From positions 248,001 to 312,000 of the forward strand of contig NZ_JAGJDY010000004.1 of the NCBI RefSeq assembly GCF_018100795.1: a DNA stretch of 64,000 nt, written 5' to 3'. Position 1 is the stretch's first letter; every line of letters starts with the position of its first letter. Positions 8,611 through 17,451 of the stretch are shown piece by piece. A model generated the notes under the pieces. That model was not told where the DNA came from, searched no databases, and worked only from the letters and a program-made list of their open reading frames with translations. Source of the stretch: Alteromonas sp. MMG017 (GTDB taxonomy: Bacteria > Pseudomonadota > Gammaproteobacteria > Enterobacterales > Alteromonadaceae). The position numbers and the translations under genes were made by a program.

Positions 8611-9609
8611 ATGCGAATTGGTCCCTACACGTTAGACAACAATTTGATGCTAGCACCAATGGCTGGCGTGACTGACCGTCCATTTCGTCAACTATGTAAA
8701 CGTATGGGTGCGGGGCTTGTGGTATCGGAAATGCTTTCTAGCAATCCAAAGGTATGGAATACCGCAAAATCACAAGCACGAATGAATCATGAGGGCGAAG
8801 AAGGTATTCGTTCTGTACAGATTGCAGGCGCTGATCCAGAGCTTATGGCCCAAGCGGCACAATTTAATGTTGAGAACGGTGCGCAAATCATCGATATCAA
8901 TATGGGCTGTCCCGCCAAAAAGGTGAATAAGAAACTGGCAGGTTCCGCGTTGCTTCAGTACCCGAGCACGGTGGAATCAATCATTAAAGCGGTAGTTAAC
9001 GCTGTTGATGTGCCTGTGACACTTAAAATTCGTACCGGCTGGAATACCGATAACCGCAATGGGGTTGAGATAGCCCGCATTGCTGAGCAAAACGGCATAC
9101 AGTCACTGGCTGTTCACGGTAGAACGCGAGCATGTATGTACAAAGGAGAGGCGGAGTTCGACACTATCCGTCGTATAAAGGCGGCAATTTCGATACCCGT
9201 AATTGCCAACGGAGACATTACCTCTCCTGAAAAAGCACAACAGGTACTGAATTGTACCGGTGCAGATGGTGTGATGATAGGTCGCGGTGCTCAAGGCAAT
9301 CCTTGGATCTTTAAAGAGATCCTGCATTACCTAGAAACTGGCGAGAACCTACCGCCACCGCCATTGTCTGAACAGTATGAGATTTTGCACGAGCACGTCG
9401 CTAATGTACAAAGCTTCTACGGTGAAGTCGCCGGTGTAAGAATTGCCCGCAAGCATGTGGGCTGGTATCTCTCGGAACACGATACGGATCGTCAATTTCG
9501 TAAATCGTTCAACGCTATCGAGGATGCGTCAGCGCAACTTGAAGCACTAAACGCTTATTTTGAAGCGCTGCAGAATCGAGAAACCCGACAGATTTCTCCT
9601 GCAGCATAG
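8611..9609 (+). CDS. dusB: tRNA-dihydrouridine synthase B
   Basis: The 332-residue product is an FMN-dependent enzyme that reduces specific uridines to dihydrouridine in the tRNA D-loop. Visible family features are the N-terminal LAPMAGVTDRPFRQLC, the SEM segment, the active-site cysteine loop INMGCPAKKVNKK near residue 100, the VHGRTR segment that contacts FMN, and VIANGDI followed by GADGVMIGRGAQGNPW. Length matches the family. It lies 30 bases upstream of fis in the conserved dusB-fis operon, where dusB translation and transcription are tied to fis expression. The ATG at 8611 begins the expected MRIGPYTL sequence. Confidence 0.97.
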   Translation: MRIGPYTLDNNLMLAPMAGVTDRPFRQLCKRMGAGLVVSEMLSSNPKVWNTAKSQARMNHEGEEGIRSVQIAGADPELMAQAAQFNVENGAQIIDINMGCPAKKVNKKLAGSALLQYPSTVESIIKAVVNAVDVPVTLKIRTGWNTDNRNGVEIARIAEQNGIQSLAVHGRTRACMYKGEAEFDTIRRIKAAISIPVIANGDITSPEKAQQVLNCTGADGVMIGRGAQGNPWIFKEILHYLETGENLPPPPLSEQYEILHEHVANVQSFYGEVAGVRIARKHVGWYLSEHDTDRQFRKSFNAIEDASAQLEALNAYFEALQNRETRQISPAA

Positions 9610-9639
9610 TAATGACTAACTTAAGAGCAAGACAGTATT

Positions 9640-9933
9640 ATGTTCGATCAAAACGTGACTTCACCTTTTACTACTACAGTAACTACGCCTTCTCAAACGC
9701 AAGCACAAAAGCCACTTCGTGACTCAGTAAAGCAAGCGGTTAATAAATACTTGAAGCAACTGGACAACGCCAATATCGATAATCTGTACGAAATGGTACT
9801 GGCCGAAGTTGAGGCCCCGCTGCTGGAAGAAGTTATGACTTACACCCGCGGCAATCAAACCCGCGCAGCCATCATGATGGGAATCAACCGTGGCACGCTT
9901 CGCAAAAAGCTGAAGCAGTACGGCATGAACTAA
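9640..9933 (+). CDS. fis: Nucleoid protein and transcription factor Fis
   Basis: Fis is a dimeric DNA-bending protein that organises the nucleoid and activates rRNA and growth-linked genes. The 97-residue product has the usual length. Its C-terminal half is highly conserved, with the helix-turn-helix [20 protein letters not shown] at about residues 72-91. The N-terminal half, with the beta-hairpin arms used in recombinase activation, is more variable and rich in threonine. It is the last gene of the dusB-fis operon and is closed by a terminator. Confidence 0.97.
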   Translation: MFDQNVTSPFTTTVTTPSQTQAQKPLRDSVKQAVNKYLKQLDNANIDNLYEMVLAEVEAPLLEEVMTYTRGNQTRAAIMMGINRGTLRKKLKQYGMN

Positions 9934-9955
9934 AATCACCGGGCCTAGCCCACCG

Positions 9956-9981
9956 AAGAGCACCTACAGGTGCTCTTTTTG
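9956..9981 (+). terminator. Rho-independent terminator after fis
   Basis: The stem AGAGCACC / GGTGCTCT with a TACA loop is followed by five T residues. It lies between fis and purH and separates the two transcripts. Confidence 0.9.
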
Positions 9982-10014
9982 TTTCACCACTCTTAACTTT
10001 GAAGCTTATATTTT

Positions 10015-11613
10015 ATGCAAACACCAAAACCCATTAAACGTGCTCTATTAAGTGTCTCTGATAAAACCGGTATCCTCGATTTCGCCACCGCGCTGCATAA
10101 CGCTGGGGTAGAACTTCTGTCGACGGGCGGTACTGCTAAACTCATCGCTGAAGCTGGCTTACCAGTAACAGAGGTGTCTGATCACACAGGCCACCCAGAA
10201 ATTATGGCTGGCCGCGTTAAAACCCTTCACCCTAAAATTCATGGCGGCATTTTGGCTCGTCGTGGTATTGATGAAGCGGTAATGGACGAAAACAACATTG
10301 CTCCCATCGATTTGGTGGTAGTGAACCTTTACCCATTTGCTGCAACAGTGGCTAACGACGATTGCACGTTAGAAGACGCTATTGAAAATATCGATATTGG
10401 CGGCCCTACCATGGTTCGCGCTGCGGCTAAAAACCATAAAGATGTGACCATTGTTGTTAAAGCTGCCGACTACGGCCGCGTTCTAGCTGAGATGGAAGCA
10501 AACGAAGGTTCACTGACTTACAAAACCCGTTTCGACCTAGCCATTAAAGCGTTCGAGCATACTGCTGAATACGACGGCATGATTGCTAACTACTTTGGCG
10601 CGCGTATCGATACTGCTGATTGCGAAGATGAATGCGGCCATGAGCACAGCGAATTCCCACGTACGTTCAACGTTCAAGTCAGCAAGAAGCAAGATTTGCG
10701 TTACGGTGAAAACAGCCATCAGAGCGCTGCGTTTTACGTTGAAAACGATATTCAAGAAGCGTCAGTGTCTACTGCCACTCAGCTTCAAGGTAAAGAATTG
10801 TCGTTCAATAATATTGCCGACACCGACTCAGCCCTAGAATGTGTTAAAGAATTTGAAGAGCCAGCTTGCGTTATTGTTAAGCACGCTAACCCTTGTGGTG
10901 TCGCTATTGGCGAAGATATCTTATCTGCCTACGACCGCGCGTTTAAAACCGACCCTACCTCTGCGTTTGGCGGCATTATTGCGTTTAACCGTGAGCTAGA
11001 TGCAAAAACGGCACAAGCCATTGTAGATCGTCAGTTCGTAGAAGTGATTATTGCACCTACGGTTAGCGACGAAGCAAAAGACATTGTTAGCGCGAAGAAA
11101 AACGTACGCTTATTAGCGTGTGGTGATTGGGCTGGTCAACTGACTGACGGTTACGACTTCAAACGTGTTAATGGCGGGCTGTTAGTTCAAGAGCGCGACT
11201 TCGGCATGGTTGAAATGGAAGACCTTCAAGTAGTCACCAAACTTAAGCCTTCAGAAGACGAACTTCGCGATTTGATGTTCTGCTGGAAAGTAGCGAAATA
11301 CGTGAAATCTAACGCCATTGTTTACTGCAAAGACGGTATGACAGTAGGTGTGGGTGCAGGTCAAATGAGCCGCGTATATTCTGCTAAAATTGCAGGCATT
11401 AAAGCCGCTGATGAAAACCTAGAAGTTGCAGGCTCTGTAATGGCATCTGACGCTTTCTTCCCATTCCGCGATGGCATTGATGCTGCCGCAGAAGCTGGCA
11501 TTAAAGCCGTCATTCAGCCTGGTGGCTCAATGCGCGACCAAGAAGTGATTGATGCAGCCGACGAACACGGCATCGCCATGGTGTTCACCGGAATGCGCCA
11601 CTTCCGCCATTAA
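10015..11613 (+). CDS. purH: Bifunctional AICAR transformylase / IMP cyclohydrolase
   Basis: PurH carries out the last two steps of IMP synthesis: formylation of AICAR and ring closure of FAICAR. The 532-residue product has the N-terminal MGS-like IMP cyclohydrolase domain ([26 protein letters not shown], about residues 1-200) and the C-terminal transformylase domain, which holds [10 protein letters not shown] and [12 protein letters not shown]. Length agrees with the E. coli enzyme. It starts 33 bases after the fis terminator. In related bacteria purD follows directly; here 580 bases of repeats and a methyltransferase-like gene come between. Confidence 0.97.
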   Translation: MQTPKPIKRALLSVSDKTGILDFATALHNAGVELLSTGGTAKLIAEAGLPVTEVSDHTGHPEIMAGRVKTLHPKIHGGILARRGIDEAVMDENNIAPIDLVVVNLYPFAATVANDDCTLEDAIENIDIGGPTMVRAAAKNHKDVTIVVKAADYGRVLAEMEANEGSLTYKTRFDLAIKAFEHTAEYDGMIANYFGARIDTADCEDECGHEHSEFPRTFNVQVSKKQDLRYGENSHQSAAFYVENDIQEASVSTATQLQGKELSFNNIADTDSALECVKEFEEPACVIVKHANPCGVAIGEDILSAYDRAFKTDPTSAFGGIIAFNRELDAKTAQAIVDRQFVEVIIAPTVSDEAKDIVSAKKNVRLLACGDWAGQLTDGYDFKRVNGGLLVQERDFGMVEMEDLQVVTKLKPSEDELRDLMFCWKVAKYVKSNAIVYCKDGMTVGVGAGQMSRVYSAKIAGIKAADENLEVAGSVMASDAFFPFRDGIDAAAEAGIKAVIQPGGSMRDQEVIDAADEHGIAMVFTGMRHFRH

Positions 11614-11630
11614 TTGGGCGTAGACAACTT

Positions 11631-11736
11631 GAGGGGAAGCAAATACCAGTACTAAACACGCCGTAAACCCATCCATGGGGGCTCCGCGGCGGCATCCTTG
11701 CCGCAGAGGGTTTAGTACTGGCATTCACTTCCCCTC
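11631..11736. repeat. Branched inverted repeat, copy A
   Basis: Two 27-base arms (11631-11657 and 11710-11736) are inverted complements with three mismatches and enclose a 52-base core. The core can form two hairpins, CCCAT-CC-ATGGG and a GCGGC-rich stem capped by the same ATCC-type loop, so the whole element can fold as a three-way junction. The core aligns over its full length with that of copy B in inverse orientation (41 of 52 identical by hand count). The outer arms of A and B are unrelated in their inner 11 bases. Confidence 0.8.
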
Positions 11737-11804
11737 TTTTGATATCTAGGTTCTACAGTTGCAGTTGAATAAAAGTGCGGTAAACGCTAAAAACTCATAC
11801 TATA

Positions 11805-11851
11805 GAAGGCATTCAAAACCCTCCACAGCATGAATGCTGCAACAAAGTGCC
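11805..11851. repeat. Decayed branched repeat, copy C
   Basis: The 47 bases from GAAGGCATTC match the left arm and first hairpin of copy B in the same orientation, with scattered changes. The hairpin arm CCACAGCAT is kept but its partner is altered, and no second arm can be found. This appears to be a truncated, decaying copy. Confidence 0.65.
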
Positions 11852-11921
11852 AAAGTCGTGGTGTACTGCGCTTGCAAATAATTTTGATCTCGAATTTAAA
11901 AAGCATGACGCCGGTTGATAG

Positions 11922-12025
11922 GAGTGAGAGCAGAAGGCATTCGAAACCTTCCACAGCATGGATGCTGTGGCAGAGCGCCCATGGATGGGTTTACCGCGTG
12001 TTTTGAATGCCTTCTGCTCTCGCTC
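11922..12025. repeat. Branched inverted repeat, copy B
   Basis: Two 26-base arms (11922-11947 and 12000-12025) are complementary except at two positions, and include a perfect 17-bp stem (GAGAGCAGAAGGCATTC and its complement). The 52-base core contains the perfect hairpin CCACAGCAT-GG-ATGCTGTGG and the hairpin CCCAT-GG-ATGGG. It is copy A in opposite orientation with different outer arms. Confidence 0.8.
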
Positions 12026-12196
12026 TTCGCTTTGAGCTCTAAGCCATAAAAAGCAAAACGGCAGAGTACAGATTTAGCATGTTGGGTGTCGGGTAGGTAT
12101 CATAGTTTGTTGATAAGCTTAATCTGAAACTGGTGTTTATCAGTATTAGCAGTTAACGTAATCGCCGTTACCCTCGATGATAATAAGGAAATAACA

Positions 12197-13012
12197 ATGA
12201 AGAAGTTAGCCACATTAGTACTCGCAGCAACACTTGGCATGTCAGCAACCTATGCTAGCGCCGATGCTATATCAGATGCTGCCATGAGCGAACACCGCTC
12301 AGCAAAAGCCAAAGTACGTGACGAATTCCGTAATCCTCAACAAACGCTGCGATTCTTTGGTGTTAAGCCAAACATGACAGTAGTAGAAATTGCGCCGGGT
12401 GGCGGCTGGTATGCCGACATTATTGCGCCTTTGGTTCAAAAAGAAGGCCAGTATATTGCTGCTCACTTCTTCGTTGACGAATCGACCAACGATTATTACC
12501 GCAAATCACTAGAAAACTTCAATCAAAAAGTAAAAGACAGCGCCCCATATCAAGGCGTGAAAGTTACTGCTTTCCACCCAACTAAAGCCCTTGATATTGC
12601 AGAGCCTGGCAGTGCCGATGTGGTACTTACCTTCCGTAATATTCATAATTGGTACATGGGGCAAGGTACTGAAGGTATCGATAACGCATTCGGCGCTTTC
12701 TTCAAAGCCCTTAAGCCAGGCGGCGTGTTGGGTGTGGTAGAACATGAATTACCAGAATCTGCTGACGACTCAGCAATGGAAAAAAGTGGTTACATGAAGC
12801 GCTCTTTCGTGGTTGCTGCCGCGGAAAAAGCAGGCTTTGAGCTTGAAGAAGCAAGTGATATTAATGCAAACGCTAGAGACACTGCTGATCATCCACGCGG
12901 TGTATGGACGCTTCCTCCTAGCCTAAGATTAAAAGATGTAGATCGTGAGAAGTACCTTGCCATTGGTGAGAGTAATCGCATGACACTTAAATTCGTAAAA
13001 CCTAAGTCGTAA
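12197..13012 (+). CDS. Secreted class I SAM-dependent methyltransferase-like protein
   Basis: The 271-residue product begins with a clear signal peptide (MKKLATLVLAATLGMSATYA, cleavage near residue 22). The mature part has a Rossmann-type methyltransferase fold: motif I as VVEIAPGGGWYADIIAPL at about residues 61-78, an acidic stretch around DIAEPGSADVVLTFRN, and a late ALKPGGVLGVVEHE strand. Such proteins are grouped as predicted methyltransferases with a leader (COG4798-like). SAM is not known to be common in the periplasm, so the true reaction and site of action are unclear. The gene has a good ribosome-binding site (AAGGAAAT), follows the repeat region and ends 27 bases before purD, with which it may be co-transcribed. 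Confidence 0.8.
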   Translation: MKKLATLVLAATLGMSATYASADAISDAAMSEHRSAKAKVRDEFRNPQQTLRFFGVKPNMTVVEIAPGGGWYADIIAPLVQKEGQYIAAHFFVDESTNDYYRKSLENFNQKVKDSAPYQGVKVTAFHPTKALDIAEPGSADVVLTFRNIHNWYMGQGTEGIDNAFGAFFKALKPGGVLGVVEHELPESADDSAMEKSGYMKRSFVVAAAEKAGFELEEASDINANARDTADHPRGVWTLPPSLRLKDVDREKYLAIGESNRMTLKFVKPKS

Positions 13013-13039
13013 AATCAAAACCTTAAAACGGAATAGTTA

Positions 13040-14332
13040 ATGAACGTACTTGTAATTGGCGGCGGTGGCCGCGAGCATGCGCTAGCGTATAAAGCGGCGC
13101 AATCTTCTGATGTTTCAACTGTGTTTGTTGCCCCTGGTAATGCGGGTACAGCAATAGAGCCCAAACTAGAAAATGTGGCTATTGATGTAAACGATATTGT
13201 AGGCTTACTGTCTTTTGCCAAAGGCAACGATGTTGAATTGACCATTGTGGGTCCAGAAGCGCCGTTGGTTGCAGGTGTAGTAGATGCGTTCACTAACGAA
13301 GGCTTAATGATCTTTGGCCCTACTCAAGCTGCAGCGCAGCTTGAAGGGTCTAAAGCCTTTACTAAAGATTTTCTTGCTCGCCACAATATTCCTACCGCTG
13401 AATATCAGAACTTTACTGAGATTGACCCTGCCATCGCCTATGTGCGTGAAAAAGGCGCGCCTATTGTGATTAAGGCAGACGGCTTAGCGGCAGGTAAAGG
13501 CGTGATTGTAGCGATGACGCTACAAGAAGCAGAAGACGCTATTCGCGACATGTTAGCAGGTAACGCATTTGGTGAAGCCGGCAGCCGTGTAGTAGTAGAA
13601 GAATTCTTAGATGGTGAAGAAGCTTCATTCATCGTTATGGTAGACGGTAAAAGCGTGCTTCCTTTTGCCACCAGCCAAGACCATAAACGCGCCGCTAATG
13701 GCGACAAAGGTCCTAATACAGGCGGTATGGGTGCATACTCTCCTGCCCCAGTGGTAACACAAGAAATTCACGATCGCGTGATGAAAGAAGTCATTATGCC
13801 TACCGTTGAAGGTATGGCAGCAGAAGGTAACCCTTACATGGGTTTCTTGTACGCGGGTCTTATGATCATGGCCGATGGTACGCCTAAAGTCATTGAGTAC
13901 AACTGCCGCTTTGGCGATCCAGAAACCCAGCCTATTATGCTGCGTTTGCAATCAGACATCGTCGCATTGTGCCAAGCAGCCTGTAAGGGCGAGCTTGATA
14001 GCCAAACCATTGAGTTTGATTCACGTGCCGCCATTGGTGTCGTTCTGGCAGCCGGAGGTTACCCTGGTAGTTACGACAAGGGCGATGAAATCACTGGCTT
14101 TGAGCAAGCAGCCGAATTAGACGGCAAAGTTTTTCATGCTGGTACGTCATTAGAAGACGGCAAAGTGGTGACTAACGGGGGCCGCGTACTCTGCGCCACT
14201 GCTATGGGGAATAACGTTACTGAAGCTCAGCAGAAAGCGTACGAGCTGGTAAATGCAATACAGTTCAAAGACGCGTATTTTCGTACCGACATTGGCTACC
14301 GTGCCATTGCCCGTGAGTCTAGCGCTGACTGA
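13040..14332 (+). CDS. purD: Phosphoribosylamine-glycine ligase (GAR synthetase)
   Basis: PurD joins glycine to phosphoribosylamine with ATP, the second step of purine synthesis. The 430-residue product shows the ATP-grasp layout: MNVLVIGGGGREHALA at the N-terminus, the ATP-binding PIVIKADGLAAGKGVIVA near residues 140-160, VVEEFLDGEEASF, the signature GDKGPNTGGMGAYSPAP, and EYNCRFGDPETQ. Length is as expected. It belongs with purH; the secreted methyltransferase-like gene is inserted between them. A terminator follows. Confidence 0.97.
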   Translation: MNVLVIGGGGREHALAYKAAQSSDVSTVFVAPGNAGTAIEPKLENVAIDVNDIVGLLSFAKGNDVELTIVGPEAPLVAGVVDAFTNEGLMIFGPTQAAAQLEGSKAFTKDFLARHNIPTAEYQNFTEIDPAIAYVREKGAPIVIKADGLAAGKGVIVAMTLQEAEDAIRDMLAGNAFGEAGSRVVVEEFLDGEEASFIVMVDGKSVLPFATSQDHKRAANGDKGPNTGGMGAYSPAPVVTQEIHDRVMKEVIMPTVEGMAAEGNPYMGFLYAGLMIMADGTPKVIEYNCRFGDPETQPIMLRLQSDIVALCQAACKGELDSQTIEFDSRAAIGVVLAAGGYPGSYDKGDEITGFEQAAELDGKVFHAGTSLEDGKVVTNGGRVLCATAMGNNVTEAQQKAYELVNAIQFKDAYFRTDIGYRAIARESSAD

Positions 14333-14369
14333 GCGCTTATTGAGAGAAGCGCTAAATAAATGCATATTC

Positions 14370-14405
14370 AAACGCCGCCCAAGCTGATATTTAGGCGGCG
14401 TTTTT
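14370..14405. terminator. Bidirectional rho-independent terminator after purD
   Basis: The stem AACGCCGCC / GGCGGCGTT with a 14-base loop is followed by a T run. It sits between the convergent purD and CBM9-like genes and can serve purD directly; the A-rich side upstream is weaker for the reverse direction. Confidence 0.8.
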
Positions 14406-14423
14406 GTTTGTATCAACCCAAGT

Positions 14424-15176
14424 TTACTTTAGCTCAAGCACATCAAATACAGACGCATCTTTATATCCTTGGTTTTTATCCCCGTCTATTGGGGTTATAG
14501 GGTGCGACCCCATAAAATGCTCTCTATCGCCGCCGTCGGCATCACAATAAGCCAACATAAAACCAAGCTTCATACCCTTTTTCAGCGTCTCCGGGGTATT
14601 TGATTCACCGTGAACATAATCATCAGCATACACTTTTATTGCGGTTTCCCAGTGCACCACATACGGGGCATCTGACTGGCGTTGCCACGCACTATCAACA
14701 TGGTCGTTATAAAGCTGAGGCACAGCTTCACCCTTATTTTCCGCTGCCATGCTAGGGCCGATATCCGCCACTTGGTTGTCTAACGCTAAATGGTATGCAA
14801 AGGCGTTATAGTTGTTGAAGTGATCGCCACCGGAGCCATCAGCATCAATAAATATTTCTAAACAGTCATCATCCCAATAGCGCTCTAATGGCGATGCGTA
14901 AGTGTCAGATAAATGATCGTCTCGAATTTCGGCCAATAAGTACAAGGCATCTTCGTTCCAGCGAAGCTTATACTTGCCCGTAAAATCGCTGGCAGCAGGA
15001 GTATCACCTATGATCACTTCATTCATAGGATACCAATCATCCCCTTCCCAAAGTGCCTCGTTCGCTACCCCATCAATTGTGGGTGCAGCTTTAATATGCA
15101 GTGCTTCATCTGCATTAGCACCTGTTGTAGCTGCGGCTGTACATATTATTGCCGCCAGCCAATGACTTGCCTTCAT
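14424..15176 (-). CDS. Secreted CBM9-like carbohydrate-binding family protein
   Basis: A 250-residue protein with a signal peptide (about residues 1-22, ending GANA). The mature part resembles the CBM9-like family: TIDGVANEALWEGDDWYPM near the start, KYKLRWNEDALYLLAEIRDDHL, and DDDCLEIFIDADGSGGDH, where acidic residues may bind calcium. CBM9-like domains bind sugars and are found alone or joined to glycosidases; here the domain is alone. It is probably periplasmic or released, and its ligand is unknown. The ATG is supported by an AAGGA ribosome-binding site. It is divergent from the K+ channel gene. Confidence 0.82.
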   Translation of the reverse strand: MKASHWLAAIICTAAATTGANADEALHIKAAPTIDGVANEALWEGDDWYPMNEVIIGDTPAASDFTGKYKLRWNEDALYLLAEIRDDHLSDTYASPLERYWDDDCLEIFIDADGSGGDHFNNYNAFAYHLALDNQVADIGPSMAAENKGEAVPQLYNDHVDSAWQRQSDAPYVVHWETAIKVYADDYVHGESNTPETLKKGMKLGFMLAYCDADGGDREHFMGSHPITPIDGDKNQGYKDASVFDVLELK

Positions 15177-15265
15177 AATTAATCCTTATTTTATTGCTGC
15201 GTATTTTTGCTTACCTGCCGATTCTTGGTAGAGTATTAAACTGTACCTGTAACGCAAAGGCATTT

Positions 15266-16222
15266 ATGTCACTTCAGACCACTTGCTACAATATTTTAGC
15301 TTCTTATAAAGATGCTCAATCACATCACAACGCAAGTAAGTACTTTGATGTGATACTAGTGACTGTCATTGTGATTAATATCGCCACCATGATGCTATCT
15401 ACCGTACCGGGCACCTCTTCACAATACAGTACAGAGCTACACATTATTGAAGTGGTTTCTGTTGCGCTTTTTACTCTTGAGTACGTACTTCGTATTTGGA
15501 GTAGCAGCGCCGCGCCGTCTTCGGCGTTAACGTCATCAAAAGACATTCAATTTAATACCCCTTGGCAAAAGCGCTGGTACTATCTAAAAAGCCCCATGGC
15601 ATTGATTGATTTGCTTGCCATATTACCTTTCTACCTAAGCATGTTTGTTACCCTGGATTTACGCATATTAAGGGTATTCAGAGTGCTTCGAATTTTAAAG
15701 CTTGGCCGTTACTCACGCTCGATGCAAACGCTTATCACCGTCATAAGAAACGAGTCTCATGCATTAATTGCCGCCCTCAGCGTGCTCATGTTGTTTACCG
15801 TTATTGCAGCCACCTGCATTTATTATATTGAACACACCGCGCAGCCCGACGCTTTTAGTAGTATACCCGCTTCACTATGGTGGGCTTTGGTAACACTGAC
15901 CACTGTTGGCTACGGTGATATTGTTCCCATCACGCCTGGTGGCAAAATGTTTGGCGGTTTAATCACCATTTTAGGGATCTGCTTTTACGCCCTGCCAGCG
16001 GGTATATTGTCATCCAGTTTTACTGCCCAAATGCAGCTAAAACGAGACCGCTTTAAAGAGACCGTTCGCACGGTGTTAGAAGATGGGAAATTCAGCGAAC
16101 ACGATGCTAATCACCTAGAGAGAATGCGAGCACTTCTTGATTTAGATGAAGAAGAAGCTCGACTAATCATTCGCTTACTGCAACATCATCATAAAAACGA
16201 CACCCGTGAAAAAGAGACCTAA
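15266..16222 (+). CDS. Voltage-gated potassium channel (ion transporter family)
   Basis: The product is 318 residues from the ATG at 15266, which has an AAAGG ribosome-binding site; a start at 15194 would add 24 residues unlike the family. The protein has six predicted membrane helices. The S4 voltage sensor appears as regularly spaced arginines in LRILRVFRVLRILKLGRYSR. The pore loop TLTTVGYGDIVP contains the K+ selectivity filter. A cytoplasmic tail of about 75 charged residues (LKRDRFKETVRTVLEDG onward) follows S6 and may form a coiled coil. It resembles KvAP-like bacterial channels that set membrane potential. It is a single gene 106 bases before prkB. Confidence 0.9.
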   Translation: MSLQTTCYNILASYKDAQSHHNASKYFDVILVTVIVINIATMMLSTVPGTSSQYSTELHIIEVVSVALFTLEYVLRIWSSSAAPSSALTSSKDIQFNTPWQKRWYYLKSPMALIDLLAILPFYLSMFVTLDLRILRVFRVLRILKLGRYSRSMQTLITVIRNESHALIAALSVLMLFTVIAATCIYYIEHTAQPDAFSSIPASLWWALVTLTTVGYGDIVPITPGGKMFGGLITILGICFYALPAGILSSSFTAQMQLKRDRFKETVRTVLEDGKFSEHDANHLERMRALLDLDEEEARLIIRLLQHHHKNDTREKET

Positions 16223-16328
16223 AATGTGCTGGGTAATTGCTCACTCTACCCCTTACTTAAGTCTAACTCTTGATTAATGGTGTCAGTGGGCTTATAACTA
16301 GTACCCGTCATTTCTCAAACGAATTTCT

Positions 16329-17237
16329 ATGTCTGTAAAACATCCAATTATTGCCATTACCGGTTCGTCAGGGGCAGGAACAACCACGACAACCAATGCT
16401 ATACGCCACATTTTCAGGAACCTGAATGTGAATGCAGCGGTGGTTGGCGGCGACAGTTTCCACCGATTTACTCGCCCGGAAATGGAAGTGGAAATTCGCA
16501 AAGCCCAAGAACAGGGCCGACATATTAGTTACTTTGGCCCGAAGGCCAACGATTTCGAACTTCTCGAAACCCTATTTAGAGAATACGGAAGCTCTGGTTC
16601 AGGCCAATTTCGCCAGTACCTGCACACATTTGATGAAGCCGTGCCTTTTAACCAAATGCCCGGCACCTTTACGCCATGGCAAGATTTACCACAAAATACC
16701 GATTTACTGTTTTATGAAGGCTTACATGGCGGCGTAAAAACCGAAGAGAATGATGTGGCCAAGCATGTGGATTTATTGGTAGGCATGGTTCCCATCGTTA
16801 ATCTTGAGTGGATTCAAAAAATTGTGCGCGATACCACCGACCGAGGCCATTCTCGTGAAGCGGTAATGAGCAGCATTGTCCGTGGGCTAGATGATTATTT
16901 CCAGTACATCACGCCTCAGTTCTCGCAAACCCATGTTAACTTTCAACGTGTACCTACTGTAGATACCTCAAACCCTTTCAGTGCTCGTGAAATACCTACA
17001 CAAGATGAAAGCTTTGTTGTGGTTCGCTTTAGGCGTGAAATGAAGCATGTTGACTACCCTTATCTACTACAAATGATTGATGGCGCGTTTATGTCGCGTA
17101 TTAACACACTTGTAGTTCCGGGCGGTAAAATGGGGTTAGCGATGGAGCTTATCCTTACTCCACTATTGGAAGATATTTTAAATAGAAAGCGTCGTGCTGG
17201 CCATCAAATGGATTGGCTTAACACCCAAGATGAGTAA
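16329..17237 (+). CDS. prkB: Phosphoribulokinase-like kinase (PrkB family)
   Basis: The 302-residue product has the P-loop GSSGAGTTTTTNAI at about residues 12-25 and the family segments GGDSFHRFTRPEME, ISYFGPKANDFELLE and FYEGLHGGVKTEE. It matches the PrkB proteins of E. coli and relatives, which resemble phosphoribulokinase but occur in bacteria without the Calvin cycle. No RuBisCO gene is seen in the window, so the substrate is not known. In E. coli prkB lies next to yheU-yheT-yheS; here those genes are about 38 kb away. A terminator follows, shared with a small opposing ORF. Confidence 0.9.
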   Translation: MSVKHPIIAITGSSGAGTTTTTNAIRHIFRNLNVNAAVVGGDSFHRFTRPEMEVEIRKAQEQGRHISYFGPKANDFELLETLFREYGSSGSGQFRQYLHTFDEAVPFNQMPGTFTPWQDLPQNTDLLFYEGLHGGVKTEENDVAKHVDLLVGMVPIVNLEWIQKIVRDTTDRGHSREAVMSSIVRGLDDYFQYITPQFSQTHVNFQRVPTVDTSNPFSAREIPTQDESFVVVRFRREMKHVDYPYLLQMIDGAFMSRINTLVVPGGKMGLAMELILTPLLEDILNRKRRAGHQMDWLNTQDE

Positions 17238-17269
17238 TATTTCCAGTACGATATAATCTTTACTAAATT

Positions 17270-17303
17270 AAAAAAAGGGCTTTTATAACAAGCCCTTTTT
17301 TAA
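17270..17303. terminator. Bidirectional rho-independent terminator after prkB
   Basis: The stem AAAAAGGGCTT / AAGCCCTTTTT with a 7-base TTATAAC loop has an A run before and a T run after, so it works in both directions. It serves prkB and the small ORF on the other strand. Confidence 0.85.
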
Positions 17304-17322
17304 TATTTGGGCCAATTAAAAA

Positions 17323-17451
17323 CTAGACTAAAGTATAATAATCTCGATTTATCTTTCTCAAATCTAATTCATCGAATGCACTAAAATGATCACCAAACCC
17401 GCCCTTTACTAATTTCCAGCTACCTTTTAAATACCGTTCAACACTCTGCAT
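17323..17451 (-). CDS. Candidate small protein, 42 residues
   Basis: An ATG at 17451 on the minus strand opens a 42-codon frame ending in TAG at 17323, too short for usual gene calling. An AGGTGA sequence eight bases before the ATG is a good ribosome-binding site, and a terminator in the right direction begins 20 bases after the stop. The peptide starts MQSVERYLKGSWKLVKGGFG and is mixed, amphipathic and without a membrane segment or cysteine. I recognise no family. The placing between two signals suits a real gene, but conservation has not been tested. Confidence 0.45.
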   Translation of the reverse strand: MQSVERYLKGSWKLVKGGFGDHFSAFDELDLRKINRDYYTLV

